A stretch of 64,000 nt of DNA, taken from NCBI GenBank assembly GCA_041751425.1, contig JBGSXL010000019.1, positions 1-64,000 on the forward strand. Direction: 5' to 3'. The DNA comes from JAVVEG01 sp041751425. GTDB taxonomy: Bacteria; Pseudomonadota; Gammaproteobacteria; Pseudomonadales; Pseudohongiellaceae. This document shows, piece after piece, positions 43,362-53,200 of the stretch; position 1 is the first letter of the stretch, and each line of letters begins with the position of its first letter. Below the pieces are notes generated by a model. The model was not told where the DNA came from, made no database searches, and was given only the letters and a program-made list of their open reading frames with translations. The translations under genes and the position numbers were made by a program.

Positions 43362-44378
43362 ATGTTGATTATTAAAACCCGGCTTATTCCTGCATTGGCA
43401 ATCTCAACACTGGCAGCGCTCGGTATGAGTACAAAGGTATTCTCACAACAAACAGTCCAATTGCTCGCTAGCGCCTGCACGCCTGGGGTTAGTCAGCCAA
43501 TTACGGAACCCGGAACCAACCGCACCTATGTGCTGGACTACCCCTGCGATCTCCAGCCCGGCGAGCCAGTGACCTTTATCCTGAACCTGCATGGGGGCGG
43601 TTCCAACACTGGCTATCAGCACGCCTATTTTCCTGCGTGGGAGCTGAAGGAAAAGTATCGCCTTGTGATGGCAACTCCTTATTCTCCAGCCATGCGCTGG
43701 CGCGAGGAGGACGATGAGTATCTGCAGAACATTATCAGCGCAGTCACTGCAGCAGTCGGCGAAGAGAATATTGGTGCGTTCTGGTTGGCCGGCCATTCGC
43801 AGGGCGGATTGACTTCACGTCGTTTGATATGCACAGAGTTTTTTGAAAACAAAGTGGATGGATTTATCAGCCTGTCCGGTGGACGACTGGGCGGTGCATC
43901 ACCGCGCTCTCCAAACGCGGGCCGTCCGCGCCAGAATGACGCTCCGCCGCCTGCGACCGCTCCAGCAACACCAACTACGCCAGCAACGGTACCTGCCGCA
44001 GCCAGTAACGAACCTGGCTGCGATTTCTCACACATCTATGCCATTGGTGAATACGAAATAGCAGAACTACCGACAACTTCCACTCGCGCAGAACTTTACA
44101 ACTGCAGCGCTCGTGTGCGTCTGGACGATATCGTCGATACTGAGCCTGGCAAAACCTACGATAGCCGAAGCCAGAATCCGGGCACCCGTGAATGGGGTCT
44201 GTTACCACGTCCCGGGACAGCTCAGGTTTACCAGTATCCGAATTGCGATGATGGACGTGTAGTGGCGGACATCGTTCGTATGGATAAAGGGCACACCGAA
44301 GGTTTTGAGCCAATTATCATGGATGAGATTCTGCGTCTGATGACAAGCGCATCGGGTGGCAAGATTAGTGGGCGGTAA
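43362..44378 (+). CDS. Secreted PHB-depolymerase/feruloyl-esterase-like hydrolase
   Basis: From ATG 43362 (GAGAGG upstream) the protein has 338 aa with a signal peptide ending near KVFSQ (residue 29). The oxyanion region is LNLHGGGSNTG and the nucleophile elbow is AGHSQGG (S146). A Pro/Ala/Thr-rich linker (about 195-220; PPPATAPATPTTPATVPAA) interrupts the catalytic domain, followed by a Cys-containing part and a late His in MDKGHTEG. The layout resembles LpqC/PHB depolymerase-type esterases. The linker inside the hydrolase domain is unusual. It is a single gene. Confidence 0.85.
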   Translation: MLIIKTRLIPALAISTLAALGMSTKVFSQQTVQLLASACTPGVSQPITEPGTNRTYVLDYPCDLQPGEPVTFILNLHGGGSNTGYQHAYFPAWELKEKYRLVMATPYSPAMRWREEDDEYLQNIISAVTAAVGEENIGAFWLAGHSQGGLTSRRLICTEFFENKVDGFISLSGGRLGGASPRSPNAGRPRQNDAPPPATAPATPTTPATVPAAASNEPGCDFSHIYAIGEYEIAELPTTSTRAELYNCSARVRLDDIVDTEPGKTYDSRSQNPGTREWGLLPRPGTAQVYQYPNCDDGRVVADIVRMDKGHTEGFEPIIMDEILRLMTSASGGKISGR

Positions 44379-44402
44379 AGCGGGTGGATAGCGAGAAGAA
44401 GT

Positions 44403-45443
44403 CTACGAAACTTTTTCTCGCGCCAACGCTTCGTCATCGCTGTCCGCTTCCAGACCGTTGTTCTTTTGTCCGTTATCAGGTGCAATCACAAGTTCAGCAA
44501 AAATGGCAAAGTGATCTGAACCAAAAGGTGGCAAGCGCTGAATTTTAGACAACGTGAAATGATGGCTGATGAAGAGATGATCCAGCGGCCAACGAAAAAA
44601 CCAGAGTTTCGCATGAAAACTATTGAACATGCCGCGTCCAACTCGAGGATCAAGCAATCCGCTGATCTTACGAAATAAACGGGTAGTTTCTGACCAAGCG
44701 ACATCGTTCAGATCGCCAGTCACAATATGTGGTCCACCCGCAGTCTTCACCTGGCGCGCGACAAGCACAAGCTCCTTGTCGCGGGGGCCAGATGTCGTAT
44801 TTTCAGTGGGCGCGGGCGGTGCAGGATGCAGAAAATGCGTTTTCACGTGTTGCCCGGACGGCAACACTATATCGGCGTACACGGATGGCACGTCATCTTC
44901 AACCAGGTATTCGGTACGTGCGTTCAGCAACGGCAAGCGGGAATAGACATGCATGCCGTACAGGTTGTCCCTCGGGCATTTAACGGTGAAAGGGTAATCA
45001 GATTCCAGCACGTCAAGCCGTTGCTGCCACCACTCGTCGGACTCCAGAGTCACCAGAATATCGGGGTTACACTGGCGCACTAACATGATCAACTCGTCAA
45101 CGTTGCGGTTAGGTGTCAACACATTGGCAGTAATCAGACTGACTGTGTTGTCCGGGTCTGGCGATAAGGTATCGCCAACCTCTTTTCTGTACCAGGGGCA
45201 ATACGGCACAATCCACCAGGCCTGCAAGACCAGACCAAAAAGCAACCCCGATATCCACAACCAGCTCTGCCAATGCGTCAGGTTCAGTACCGTCAGGTTT
45301 GCCAGCAATGCAGCCAGCAGTGCCACTGAAAACTGCAGACGCGGAAAGTCCAGCGAACGTATCGCCCAATGCTCATTGCGCCAAAGGGGCAACAAAGTGA
45401 CTGATAACAGCAGAATATTCACCCAAACCAGAGTTGTAGTCAT
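44403..45443 (-). CDS. Membrane-anchored endonuclease/exonuclease/phosphatase-family protein
   Basis: This 346-aa protein has about three N-terminal membrane helices (residues 3-20, 33-55, 62-80). An EEP catalytic domain follows, with ITANVLTPN, LVTLESDEWW (Glu), MHVYSRLPL, HFLHPAPP, VTGDLNDVAWS and FGSDHFAIF. The same layout is common in Gram-negative bacteria with unknown substrates (possibly phosphodiesters in the envelope). It is the last gene of the minus-strand glycosylation cluster, 22 bp after the SMR-like gene. Confidence 0.88.
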   Translation of the reverse strand: MTTTLVWVNILLLSVTLLPLWRNEHWAIRSLDFPRLQFSVALLAALLANLTVLNLTHWQSWLWISGLLFGLVLQAWWIVPYCPWYRKEVGDTLSPDPDNTVSLITANVLTPNRNVDELIMLVRQCNPDILVTLESDEWWQQRLDVLESDYPFTVKCPRDNLYGMHVYSRLPLLNARTEYLVEDDVPSVYADIVLPSGQHVKTHFLHPAPPAPTENTTSGPRDKELVLVARQVKTAGGPHIVTGDLNDVAWSETTRLFRKISGLLDPRVGRGMFNSFHAKLWFFRWPLDHLFISHHFTLSKIQRLPPFGSDHFAIFAELVIAPDNGQKNNGLEADSDDEALAREKVS

Positions 45444-45465
45444 GCGGTAAACGCCTATTCGGTGG

Positions 45466-45825
45466 CTAGCTATTACTACCCATCAATATGATCCCGGTCA
45501 GGATAAACCCGGCGCCCAACATCTGAGCCAGATTGATGGGTTCTGAAAAAATAAAGCGTCCTGCTAATAAAACCAGAAGCACCGATAATCCGGTGTAAAC
45601 AGGGTAAAGTATCGATACAGGGCTGCTGCGTAAAATAATAATGTAATAGAAAAAGATGAAACCGTATATCGACAGTGCCAGCAGCACACCTTTCCATTGT
45701 GACAATAACAGTTGTATGTAGTTGTCATGTGCCTGCACTGAGACCCACTTCAACAACGCGTGAGATGCGGCCAATAGTGTTGCCAATATCGCAGCGTGCA
45801 TCAACAGTACAAGATATTTACTCAT
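45466..45825 (-). CDS. SMR/EamA-like four-helix membrane protein, possible flippase
   Basis: From ATG 45825 the protein has 119 aa with four helices. The start overlaps the last codons of the glycosyltransferase gene, so translation is coupled. It has the small-multidrug-resistance-like hairpin pattern SPVSILYPVYTGLSVLLVLL and FSEPINLAQMLGAGFILTGI, and resembles ArnE/ArnF-type and other short EmrE-like proteins. Next to a GtrB-like enzyme, flipping of a polyprenyl-phosphate sugar is a better guess than drug efflux (inference). Confidence 0.85.
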   Translation of the reverse strand: MSKYLVLLMHAAILATLLAASHALLKWVSVQAHDNYIQLLLSQWKGVLLALSIYGFIFFYYIIILRSSPVSILYPVYTGLSVLLVLLAGRFIFSEPINLAQMLGAGFILTGIILMGSNS

Positions 45826-46789
45826 GATCTTTTTGCACTGTTTGGTCTGTAACCTTCGTATCCAAAGTGCTGCCCTCCTTGTCAATGAGATAACCCGGCC
45901 GTCGTTTGACTTCTTCGAATATGCGGCCGACATAAATACCAATCAATCCGACACTGAACATCAGCACGCTGCCAATAATCAATATCAGCAGTATGACAGT
46001 GGTGAATCCATCCACTGCATTGCCTGATAATTTATCGAGCAGTGCCATGCTGCCAATCACTAAGCTCACCAGGAAGGTGAAGCCTCCCAGCAAAGTGACA
46101 ATCTGCAACGGATAGGCGGTAAACGAAGTAATGGAATTGATGGCATAACGAAACAGGGCGGTGTTGCCCCAGGCCGAGCGAGGTCGAGTCGATTCGGGCA
46201 CATCAAATGGAATCTGCACCGCATCGTAGCCCATCCATTTGACCAACCCGCGAAAGAAGCGACCATTTTCCGGCAATTGGCAGTAGGCACGGACAACGGT
46301 TTTATCCAACAGCTTGAAATCACTCTCACCACGAATACTGAGCTTGGTCAGATAACTGAAAAGACCATAATATATCTGCACCAAAGTGCGGCGCACCCGG
46401 GGCTCACTACCACGGGACTGTTTGACCGCTTCGACTACCGGCGCTCCTGCCTGCCAGTGCTCCACCATCTGCGCAATCAACTCCGGCGGATGTTGCAGAT
46501 CACTGTCCATTACCACGCAGGCATCATAGTCAAGCGCAGCGCAAAGACCGGCAAAGATAGCGGGCTCCTTGCCGAAATGACGGTTCAGGCGCAGGACTTT
46601 CAACAATGAGTCGCTGGCGCCAGCTTCCCGAACCAGGCTCGCAGTGCCATCGGTTGAACCGTCGTCCACAACGATAAGCGTAAATGTGACACCTGGAATA
46701 GCATTCAGACAAGTCCGTATGTGCTTCATATTGGCAACAATATTTGTTGCTTCATTGAGTGCCGGTACGATAACAGCAAAAGATTTCAT
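45818..46789 (-). CDS. GtrB/DPM-like polyprenyl-phosphate glycosyltransferase
   Basis: This 323-aa GT2 enzyme has VIVPALNEATNIV, VVDDGSTDGT, D95-x-D97 in VVMDSDLQHPPE, SDFKLLDKTVV and RPRSAWG. Two C-terminal membrane helices follow (about 230-255 and 265-295). This is the layout of bactoprenol glucosyltransferase GtrB and dolichol-phosphate mannosyltransferases. It would make the lipid-linked sugar that the GT-C enzyme encoded just upstream (4-bp overlap) uses as donor. Confidence 0.93.
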   Translation of the reverse strand: MKSFAVIVPALNEATNIVANMKHIRTCLNAIPGVTFTLIVVDDGSTDGTASLVREAGASDSLLKVLRLNRHFGKEPAIFAGLCAALDYDACVVMDSDLQHPPELIAQMVEHWQAGAPVVEAVKQSRGSEPRVRRTLVQIYYGLFSYLTKLSIRGESDFKLLDKTVVRAYCQLPENGRFFRGLVKWMGYDAVQIPFDVPESTRPRSAWGNTALFRYAINSITSFTAYPLQIVTLLGGFTFLVSLVIGSMALLDKLSGNAVDGFTTVILLILIIGSVLMFSVGLIGIYVGRIFEEVKRRPGYLIDKEGSTLDTKVTDQTVQKDHE

Positions 46790-48495
46790 TCAGTTAGATT
46801 CCTTGACCACTCGACAGCAGGGCCGTCTCGCACCACGCGGTTGAGCTCTGAATACGTTATCCAGCCTTCCGGTGAGGTATAGCGCAGATAAAACGGCGCG
46901 TTATCCTCCAGTGTGACACGCAATTGCCCGGCTGGTGGCAACGGCAGCACACCCAGTATATCGGATACGGCATGGTAACTTCCTTCCTGCCACGGGCCAA
47001 ACTGCCAGTTGAAATAGCCCTGCTGATAATGATATTCCAGCGACAGCGGTGCTTCAGGGCGTAAGCGCTGTTCGTAGCTAACCAATCGCGTCGGGATATC
47101 ACCTGAAATGTCGCGCATGCATTTGCAATTAACATCATAGGTGTACAACAAGGCAACGTCCTGCGCTGCCAAATAGATATCATCGACTACCGGCAACGGA
47201 GATCCCGCGCCACTGATCCGCTGTTTCAGCGTTGTCAGCCCCATGACAAACCAGTATGCCGGCAACACATTATTCGATGGCACAAAGGCCCGGGTTTCAT
47301 CACCATGCCATAGAAAATCCGCCTGCACATCGAACTCGGTACCGACAGTCGCTACGGATTGTCGCACCGGCGTGGCATGCGTTAAAGTCAAGACAGCGAT
47401 CAATGGCAACACCACCCAAGGTGCTGCTCCTATAGCGGTCCTGCCATGCCAGGGCCGCAGACCGAGTGAGGCGGCATTCAGTTTTTGCCATTCCAACGAG
47501 GAGGCAACTCGATCTGCACACCAGGCCAGAGAGAAGCTGAGCATTACCCAGGGCAACAGAAGATAGCGATCCGCCAGCAAGATGCCCGGAGAGCGCACCA
47601 GTGGCACCAGTGGCAGCAGTACCAAAGCCGCTATCAGTATTGCGCGCCACGGAAATCTTTGTTGCCGGACGCAGTATGCCAGCCACAGCGCAGTAACAAG
47701 AAACACAAATACAGGCCATAACTTTCCCGAAAGCAGCGCAGGGAACATCAAGAAACTCTCGACGACATCGCCAATAAACGCAGTTGACAGATACTCACTG
47801 CTATCGACATATCCGCCACTAAAGGTGCCCAGCATATAACCCCGCCACAAAGCGTAAAGCAGAGTCATGGCAAAAAACGGGGCGCTGGCTTTCATGCGCC
47901 GCCGCCAATTACCATCGGGTAGCAACAGCAGCAATGCAGGCAAAGGCACGTAGATCTCCTTGGCGCTGACAGCCAAACCGTACATCAACAGAGCAATCAG
48001 ACATAACCATAGCTTGCCGGTACGCAGATATAGAACAAAGCTGTACACAGCGATCAGGGCGAACACCAGACCCTCGATATAGTGTCGGGTCATTAACTGC
48101 TCAGCGACCAGCATGGTGGGCAGGCCAATCACGAACAACACCGCTGCCGCAGCCGCGCAGATAGGCCGACACCACAGACCCACACACATAAACAGCATGA
48201 ACGCGGCTGCGACAATGGCGATTAACTGATGCAGATAGAACGCGGTCGGCGTCAGGCCGAAGAGAATGACATCAATTTCGAAGGAAAAAATAAGCCATGG
48301 TGTCAGATTGGCGGGCGACAATTGCTGCCAGACTTGTGGTTGTACGAAATCCTGCCAGAATGAGTATCGATGGGAGTGGAGGAGAATCTGAGTGTCATCC
48401 CAGCGCCAGCCAGCGCCAAATACACCCACGTTAACCAGCAGCACCAGTGCCAGCAATAGAAGCGCGGCCAGTCCGGCTCTTTGCAGGTTTGTCAT
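46786..48495 (-). CDS. GT-C-type membrane glycosyltransferase
   Basis: This 569-aa polytopic protein has about 11-12 hydrophobic segments. The first periplasmic loop holds the Asp pair of GT-C enzymes (GAGWRWDDTQILLHS, about residues 28-42). A soluble C-terminal domain of about 190 residues follows the helices. It is similar in plan to ArnT/PMT and TMTC-type proteins, which use polyprenyl-phosphate sugars. As first gene of the cluster it would add the sugar to an envelope glycan. The family is assigned by topology and the DD motif, and no close named relative is recognised. Confidence 0.78.
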   Translation of the reverse strand: MTNLQRAGLAALLLLALVLLVNVGVFGAGWRWDDTQILLHSHRYSFWQDFVQPQVWQQLSPANLTPWLIFSFEIDVILFGLTPTAFYLHQLIAIVAAAFMLFMCVGLWCRPICAAAAAVLFVIGLPTMLVAEQLMTRHYIEGLVFALIAVYSFVLYLRTGKLWLCLIALLMYGLAVSAKEIYVPLPALLLLLPDGNWRRRMKASAPFFAMTLLYALWRGYMLGTFSGGYVDSSEYLSTAFIGDVVESFLMFPALLSGKLWPVFVFLVTALWLAYCVRQQRFPWRAILIAALVLLPLVPLVRSPGILLADRYLLLPWVMLSFSLAWCADRVASSLEWQKLNAASLGLRPWHGRTAIGAAPWVVLPLIAVLTLTHATPVRQSVATVGTEFDVQADFLWHGDETRAFVPSNNVLPAYWFVMGLTTLKQRISGAGSPLPVVDDIYLAAQDVALLYTYDVNCKCMRDISGDIPTRLVSYEQRLRPEAPLSLEYHYQQGYFNWQFGPWQEGSYHAVSDILGVLPLPPAGQLRVTLEDNAPFYLRYTSPEGWITYSELNRVVRDGPAVEWSRNLTE

Positions 48496-48506
48496 GACTC
48501 TTTTCC

Positions 48507-48552
48507 TTATTGTCAGTGGTACTGTCTTCTTATTGTCGGTAGTACTGTCTTC
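48507..48552. repeat. 23-bp tandem duplication in the glycosylation-operon leader
   Basis: Two adjacent 23-bp units (48507-48529 and 48530-48552) differ at only two positions: TTATTGTCAGTGGTACTG against TTATTGTCGGTAGTACTG, both ending TCTTC. They lie 11 bp upstream of the first codon of the GT-C gene at 48495, in its presumed 5' leader or promoter. Confidence 0.85.
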
Positions 48553-48735
48553 GTGTTTCGTGCGAAAGCGTCATCGTGCTTTTTGACTGCCTGGCCTGTA
48601 GCGAGCTCTATGTTACTGGCAATGGTTTGATTTTACTAACCATTAGTGTTGACCCGTTGCTTGGCACGGCTGCATACCTGCATACTCCTGGTTTATAATC
48701 TGCGGCATCTGCGTTTAACAAAATGGGAACCTCCA

Positions 48736-49671
48736 ATGAAAAAGACCGCACACGTTACGTTAATCACCGGCTCTATTGCACTCTGCGTCTCTTTGCTGAT
48801 TGCTTTACCAACTTCTGCAACCGAATTAACCTTGGTGCGATTTGGTCCGCAAGGGCAGGAGAAACCGGGTTTGATTGATGATCAAGGTCAGATTCGTGAT
48901 CTTTCTGCGCATATTGCTGACTGGCACGCCGAGCAATTGGGTGACGAGAGTCTTGCGCGCATCGCACAAATTCCTGTGGCGCAACTCCCGATTGTTACAG
49001 GGAACCCACGTTTAGGTTCCCCGGTGACCGGTGTCGGCAAGATCATCGCCATCGGTTTCAATTACGTCGACCATGCTGCCGAAATGGCGACAGAGGTGCC
49101 AACCGAACCCCTGGTGTTCATGAAATCCGTTACCGCATTAAGTGGACCATTTGACCCGGTGGTGCAACCGCGTGGTGTCACCAAGCTGGATTACGAAGCC
49201 GAACTGGTAGTTGTGATAGGCAGAGAGGCGCGTTACGTGGACGAAGCCGATGCAATGAATTTTGTTGCTGGATTCACCTCGGGCAATGATGTCTCAGAAA
49301 GAGCGTTTCAACGTGATCGTGGCGGTCAGTTCGTCAAAGGCAAGAGCGCAGATACATTCGCGCCGTTTGGCCCCTGGCTGGTTACCCGCGACAAGATTGC
49401 CGATGTGCAAAACCTTGCTGTCTGGTCGGAGATCAACGGCGAGATGCGCCAGCAGGGTAACACCAAGCAAATGGTTTTCGGTGTCGCGCATATTGTCAGC
49501 TATCTGAGTCAGTTCATGACGCTGCTGCCGGGGGATCTTATTTACACCGGTACTCCCGAAGGAGTTGGAGACGGCATGACACCTCCGCGGTACCTTCAAC
49601 CCGGTGATGTTGTACGAATTGGCGTAGAAGGATTGGGGGAAATACGCCAGGTTATTGAGCCGCCGCGCTAA
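48736..49671 (+). CDS. Fumarylacetoacetate-hydrolase-family protein with signal peptide
   Basis: From ATG 48736 the protein has 311 aa. An upstream in-frame start at 48646 would bury the signal sequence. Residues 1-31 form a Sec signal (hydrophobic ITGSIALCVSLLIALP, then TSATE). The FAH domain shows GFNYVDHAAEM, PLVFMKSVTAL, LDYEAELVVVIG with metal-binding Glu residues, FTSGNDVSERAFQ and the C-terminal GDLIYTGTPEGVG. Members open or decarboxylate small keto acids and are normally cytoplasmic, so an exported form is unusual. ybaK follows after 21 bp. Confidence 0.9.
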   Translation: MKKTAHVTLITGSIALCVSLLIALPTSATELTLVRFGPQGQEKPGLIDDQGQIRDLSAHIADWHAEQLGDESLARIAQIPVAQLPIVTGNPRLGSPVTGVGKIIAIGFNYVDHAAEMATEVPTEPLVFMKSVTALSGPFDPVVQPRGVTKLDYEAELVVVIGREARYVDEADAMNFVAGFTSGNDVSERAFQRDRGGQFVKGKSADTFAPFGPWLVTRDKIADVQNLAVWSEINGEMRQQGNTKQMVFGVAHIVSYLSQFMTLLPGDLIYTGTPEGVGDGMTPPRYLQPGDVVRIGVEGLGEIRQVIEPPR

Positions 49672-49692
49672 AAACAGATCAGGTAATCAGAC

Positions 49693-50169
49693 ATGACCCC
49701 TGCAATCAATCTGGCGAAAAAGGCTGGTGTAAAGCATAGCATTCATGAGTACGTACATGACGCTGCGCATCATTCCTATGGACTGGAAGCTGCCGAGAAA
49801 ATGGGTGTGTCTCCGCAACGCGTTTTTAAGACATTGGTGGTTAGCCTTGAGACTAAAGAATTAGTGGTTGGCATTGTGCCAGTATCGTTGATGCTCAGCA
49901 TGAAACAGATAGCAAAGGCAGCTGGTGCCAGAAAAGCGGTTATGGCAGCAGCCGCAGATGTGCAGCGTAGTACTGGTTATGTGTTGGGTGGTGTCAGTCC
50001 GCTGGGACAAAAGAGACGATTGCGAACTTTTATAGATGTGTCTGCACAACAGTTCGAAACGGTGATGGTCAGCGCTGGCAGGCGAGGGCTGGAAATAGAA
50101 CTGAGCGCTGCGGATCTGCAGACTTTGAGCAGTGCGAAATTTGCAGAAATCGCAGCGGATACTGAGTAA
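49693..50169 (+). CDS. ybaK: Cys-tRNA(Pro) deacylase, YbaK/EbsC type
   Basis: This 158-aa protein spans the whole YbaK family length. Motifs are SIHEYVHDAAHHSYGLEAAEKMG, quoted in part as HEYVHDAA and YGLEAAEKMG, then VFKTLVV, the catalytic-site lysine region SMKQIAKAAGARK, and GYVLGGVSPLGQKR. YbaK hydrolyses Cys wrongly attached to tRNA(Pro), and acts in the cytoplasm. Its position behind a secreted FAH protein gene is probably incidental. Confidence 0.94.
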   Translation: MTPAINLAKKAGVKHSIHEYVHDAAHHSYGLEAAEKMGVSPQRVFKTLVVSLETKELVVGIVPVSLMLSMKQIAKAAGARKAVMAAAADVQRSTGYVLGGVSPLGQKRRLRTFIDVSAQQFETVMVSAGRRGLEIELSAADLQTLSSAKFAEIAADTE

Positions 50170-50222
50170 TGCTGTTAAGTTGATAACGCTTACTTACCTG
50201 GCAGCTGATCCATTACTCCAGA

Positions 50223-53200
50223 CTATTCATCAGACAACGTCATCAAAGAAGCATTACCGCCCGCAGCAGTGGTATTGATGCTGATTGACTTTTCACTGGC
50301 GAAACGCTGCAGATAATGCGGTCCACCCGCTTTCGGTCCAGTGCCGGACAATCCCACGCCGCCGAACGGTTGCGCGCCAACCACAGCTCCAATCATATTA
50401 CGATTCACATAAATATTGCCGGCCTTGATACGCGATGCTACACGACTCACAGTGCTGTCTATACGACTGTGAATGCCAAACGTCAAACCAAAGCCAATCG
50501 CGTTTACAGCATCAATAACAGAGTCCAGTTCACTCGCCTGATAGCGTAGTACATGCACAATAGGGCCAAACACTTCCTGCGGTATTTGTTGCAGACTTTC
50601 TATCTCGTAGGCATGTGGCGGAAAAAACGTGCCATGTGACGCTGCATCCGGGAGTTTGCAGCGATAAATCAATTTCGCTTCCTTGTCCATGCGCTTGGCG
50701 TGCTGCTGCAAACGCTCCAGTGCAGCCTGATCAATGACAGGTCCGACATCTGTCGCTAAGGAAATCGGATTGCCGATTTGCAACTCAGCCATTGCGCCGG
50801 AGAGCATCTCCAGCAATTTCGGCGCGATATCCTGCTGCACCAACAGCACACGCAGCGCAGAACAACGTTGTCCAGCGCTTTGAAATCCGGAGATCAACAC
50901 ATCGGCAACAACCTGTTCCAGCAACGCGGATGAATCCACCAGCATCGCGTTCTGACCGCCTGTTTCTGCAATCAGCGTTGCAATTGCCGAATCGCGAGCG
51001 GCCAGACTTCGGTTGATTGCCCACGCTGTATCTGTGCTACCTGTGAAGGCGATGCCTTGCACCCGCGTATCGTTCACTAAAGCTGCACCAACGCTGCCAT
51101 CGCCCGGCAAAAGTTGTAATACATTTTCCGGCACGCCTGCCTGATGCAATAGCGAAACTGCGGCAGCTGCGATCAACGGCGTCTGCTCAGCAGGTTTGGC
51201 GATTACTGCGTTACCAGCAACCAGCGCGGCGCAAACCTGGCCCATGAAAATAGCCAGTGGAAAGTTCCACGGGCTGATACAAACAATGACACCACGTCCC
51301 TGCAATAGAAAGCGGTTCTGTTCGCCGGTGGGGCCGGGTTGAAACTGTTCAGCGAAGTCGCTGCGCGCCTGCACCGCGTAATAGCGGCAGAAGTCGACAG
51401 CTTCGCGCACTTCAGCGATGCCATCACCGATGCTCTTGCCAGCCTCTCGTGTGCAGTAAGCAATAAAGCGAGGCATCTGGGCTTCCAGTAAGTCTGCGGT
51501 ATGTTCAAGACAGGTGGCGCGTATTTCTACGTCAGTGTCGTTCCATTCAGAAGCACCCGCACTGGCTGCGGATAGCGCAGTTTCGATGTCTTTAGCATTT
51601 GCATCGATCACATGGCCAACTATTTCGCGATGATCGGCGGGGTTAACCAGCGGCTTGGTTTCCGTGGCACTAATCTCGCCTGCTATCAGTGGTTGCGAGT
51701 GCCAAAGGTGTTTTGCGGCCTGCTGAAAATCTATGTCAAACTTTTGCAATACATCGATGTCACTGAGATCCATGCCTTCGGAATTTTTTCTCCCCGGGAA
51801 CAATTCACTTGGAAGCGTAATTCGTGGATGGGGAATCTGCTGGTAACTGCTCAGCTTAACCAATGGGTCTGCAATGATATCTTCGATAGGCGCCTTGTCG
51901 TCCACGATACGATTGACAAAGGAGGTGTTGGCACCGTTTTCCAACAACCGTCTGACCAGGTACGGCAGCAGTTCCTCATGGCCACCCACGGGTGCATAAA
52001 TACGACATGGCACCTCTGATGTTTGCAGCTGATCGTAAAGCGGTCCACCCATGCCATGCAAACGCTGAAACTCGAAACCGGTTTGGTCTCCTGCCATGAC
52101 CAACACGCTGGCAACTGTGTGGGCATTGTGTGTAGCGAACTGCGGGTAAAACAGATCGCGTCTGGCCAACAGTTTGCTGGCGCAGGCCAGATAAGAAATG
52201 TCAGTACTGGTTTTGCGGGTAAACACGGGATAGGCGTCCAGTCCTCTTTCCTGTGCACGCTTGATCTCTGAATCCCAGTAAGCACCTTTGACAAGGCGTA
52301 CCATCAGGCAACGATTCGTTCGTTCTGCCAGCGCAGCCAACCAATCAATCAGATCAAATGCACGTTTCTGATAAGCCTGCACAGCGAGGCCCAGACCCTG
52401 CCACGATGCAAGAGAAGGATTTGCAGCAACGGCCTCGAGAAGTTCCAGAGATAACTCCAGGCGGTCAGCTTCTTCGGCATCAATCGTTAATCCTATGCCA
52501 GCTTGCGCGGCAGCCTGCGCCAATTGCAGCAGGCGTGGCAACAGTTCCAGCATCACACGCTCCCCCTGCGCGGATTCATAACGCGGATGCAGCGCGGACA
52601 GTTTTATGGAGATACCCGGCGCCTCATAAAGATTGCGCTCTTCTACCGCTTTCCCTATCGCAGCAATTGCCTTCAGATAGGCCTGCAAATAGCGCTGGCT
52701 GTCTGCCTCCGTACGTGCCGCCTCACCCAACATATCGTAGGAATAACAGTAACCCTGCGACTCTGAACTACGGGCACGTGACAGAGCCTCCTTGATGGTG
52801 CGTCCCATCACGAATTGCCGTCCCATGATACGCATCGCCTGCCGTACTGCTTCCCGAATCAGGGGTTCGCCACTGCGCTGTAACAAGCGTCGGAAAATGC
52901 TTTTACCATTCTCAGCCAGCGCATCGTCCGAACGCACCATCTTCCCTGAGATCAGCAAGCCCCAGGTGGAGGCATTCACAAATAACGAATCACTTTTGCC
53001 AAGGTGCTGCTCCCAGTCTGCCGTCGTGAGTTTGTCTCTGATCAGGCGGTCGATGGTTTCGTCATCGGGAATTCTGAGCAGCGCTTCGGCCAGGCACATC
53101 AGCACCACGCCTTCGTGACTCGAGAGTTGGTATTCGTGCATGAATGCGTCAATACCACTGCCGCTGCGCCGATTACTGCGCACAGTGCGCACCAGCACCT

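Noticed and set aside
44391..44421. Hairpin GCGAGAAGAAG/CTTTTTCTCGC as terminator between convergent genes
   Set aside because: The stem lies partly inside the 3' end of the EEP gene and has no T-run after it on either strand, so termination is not supported.
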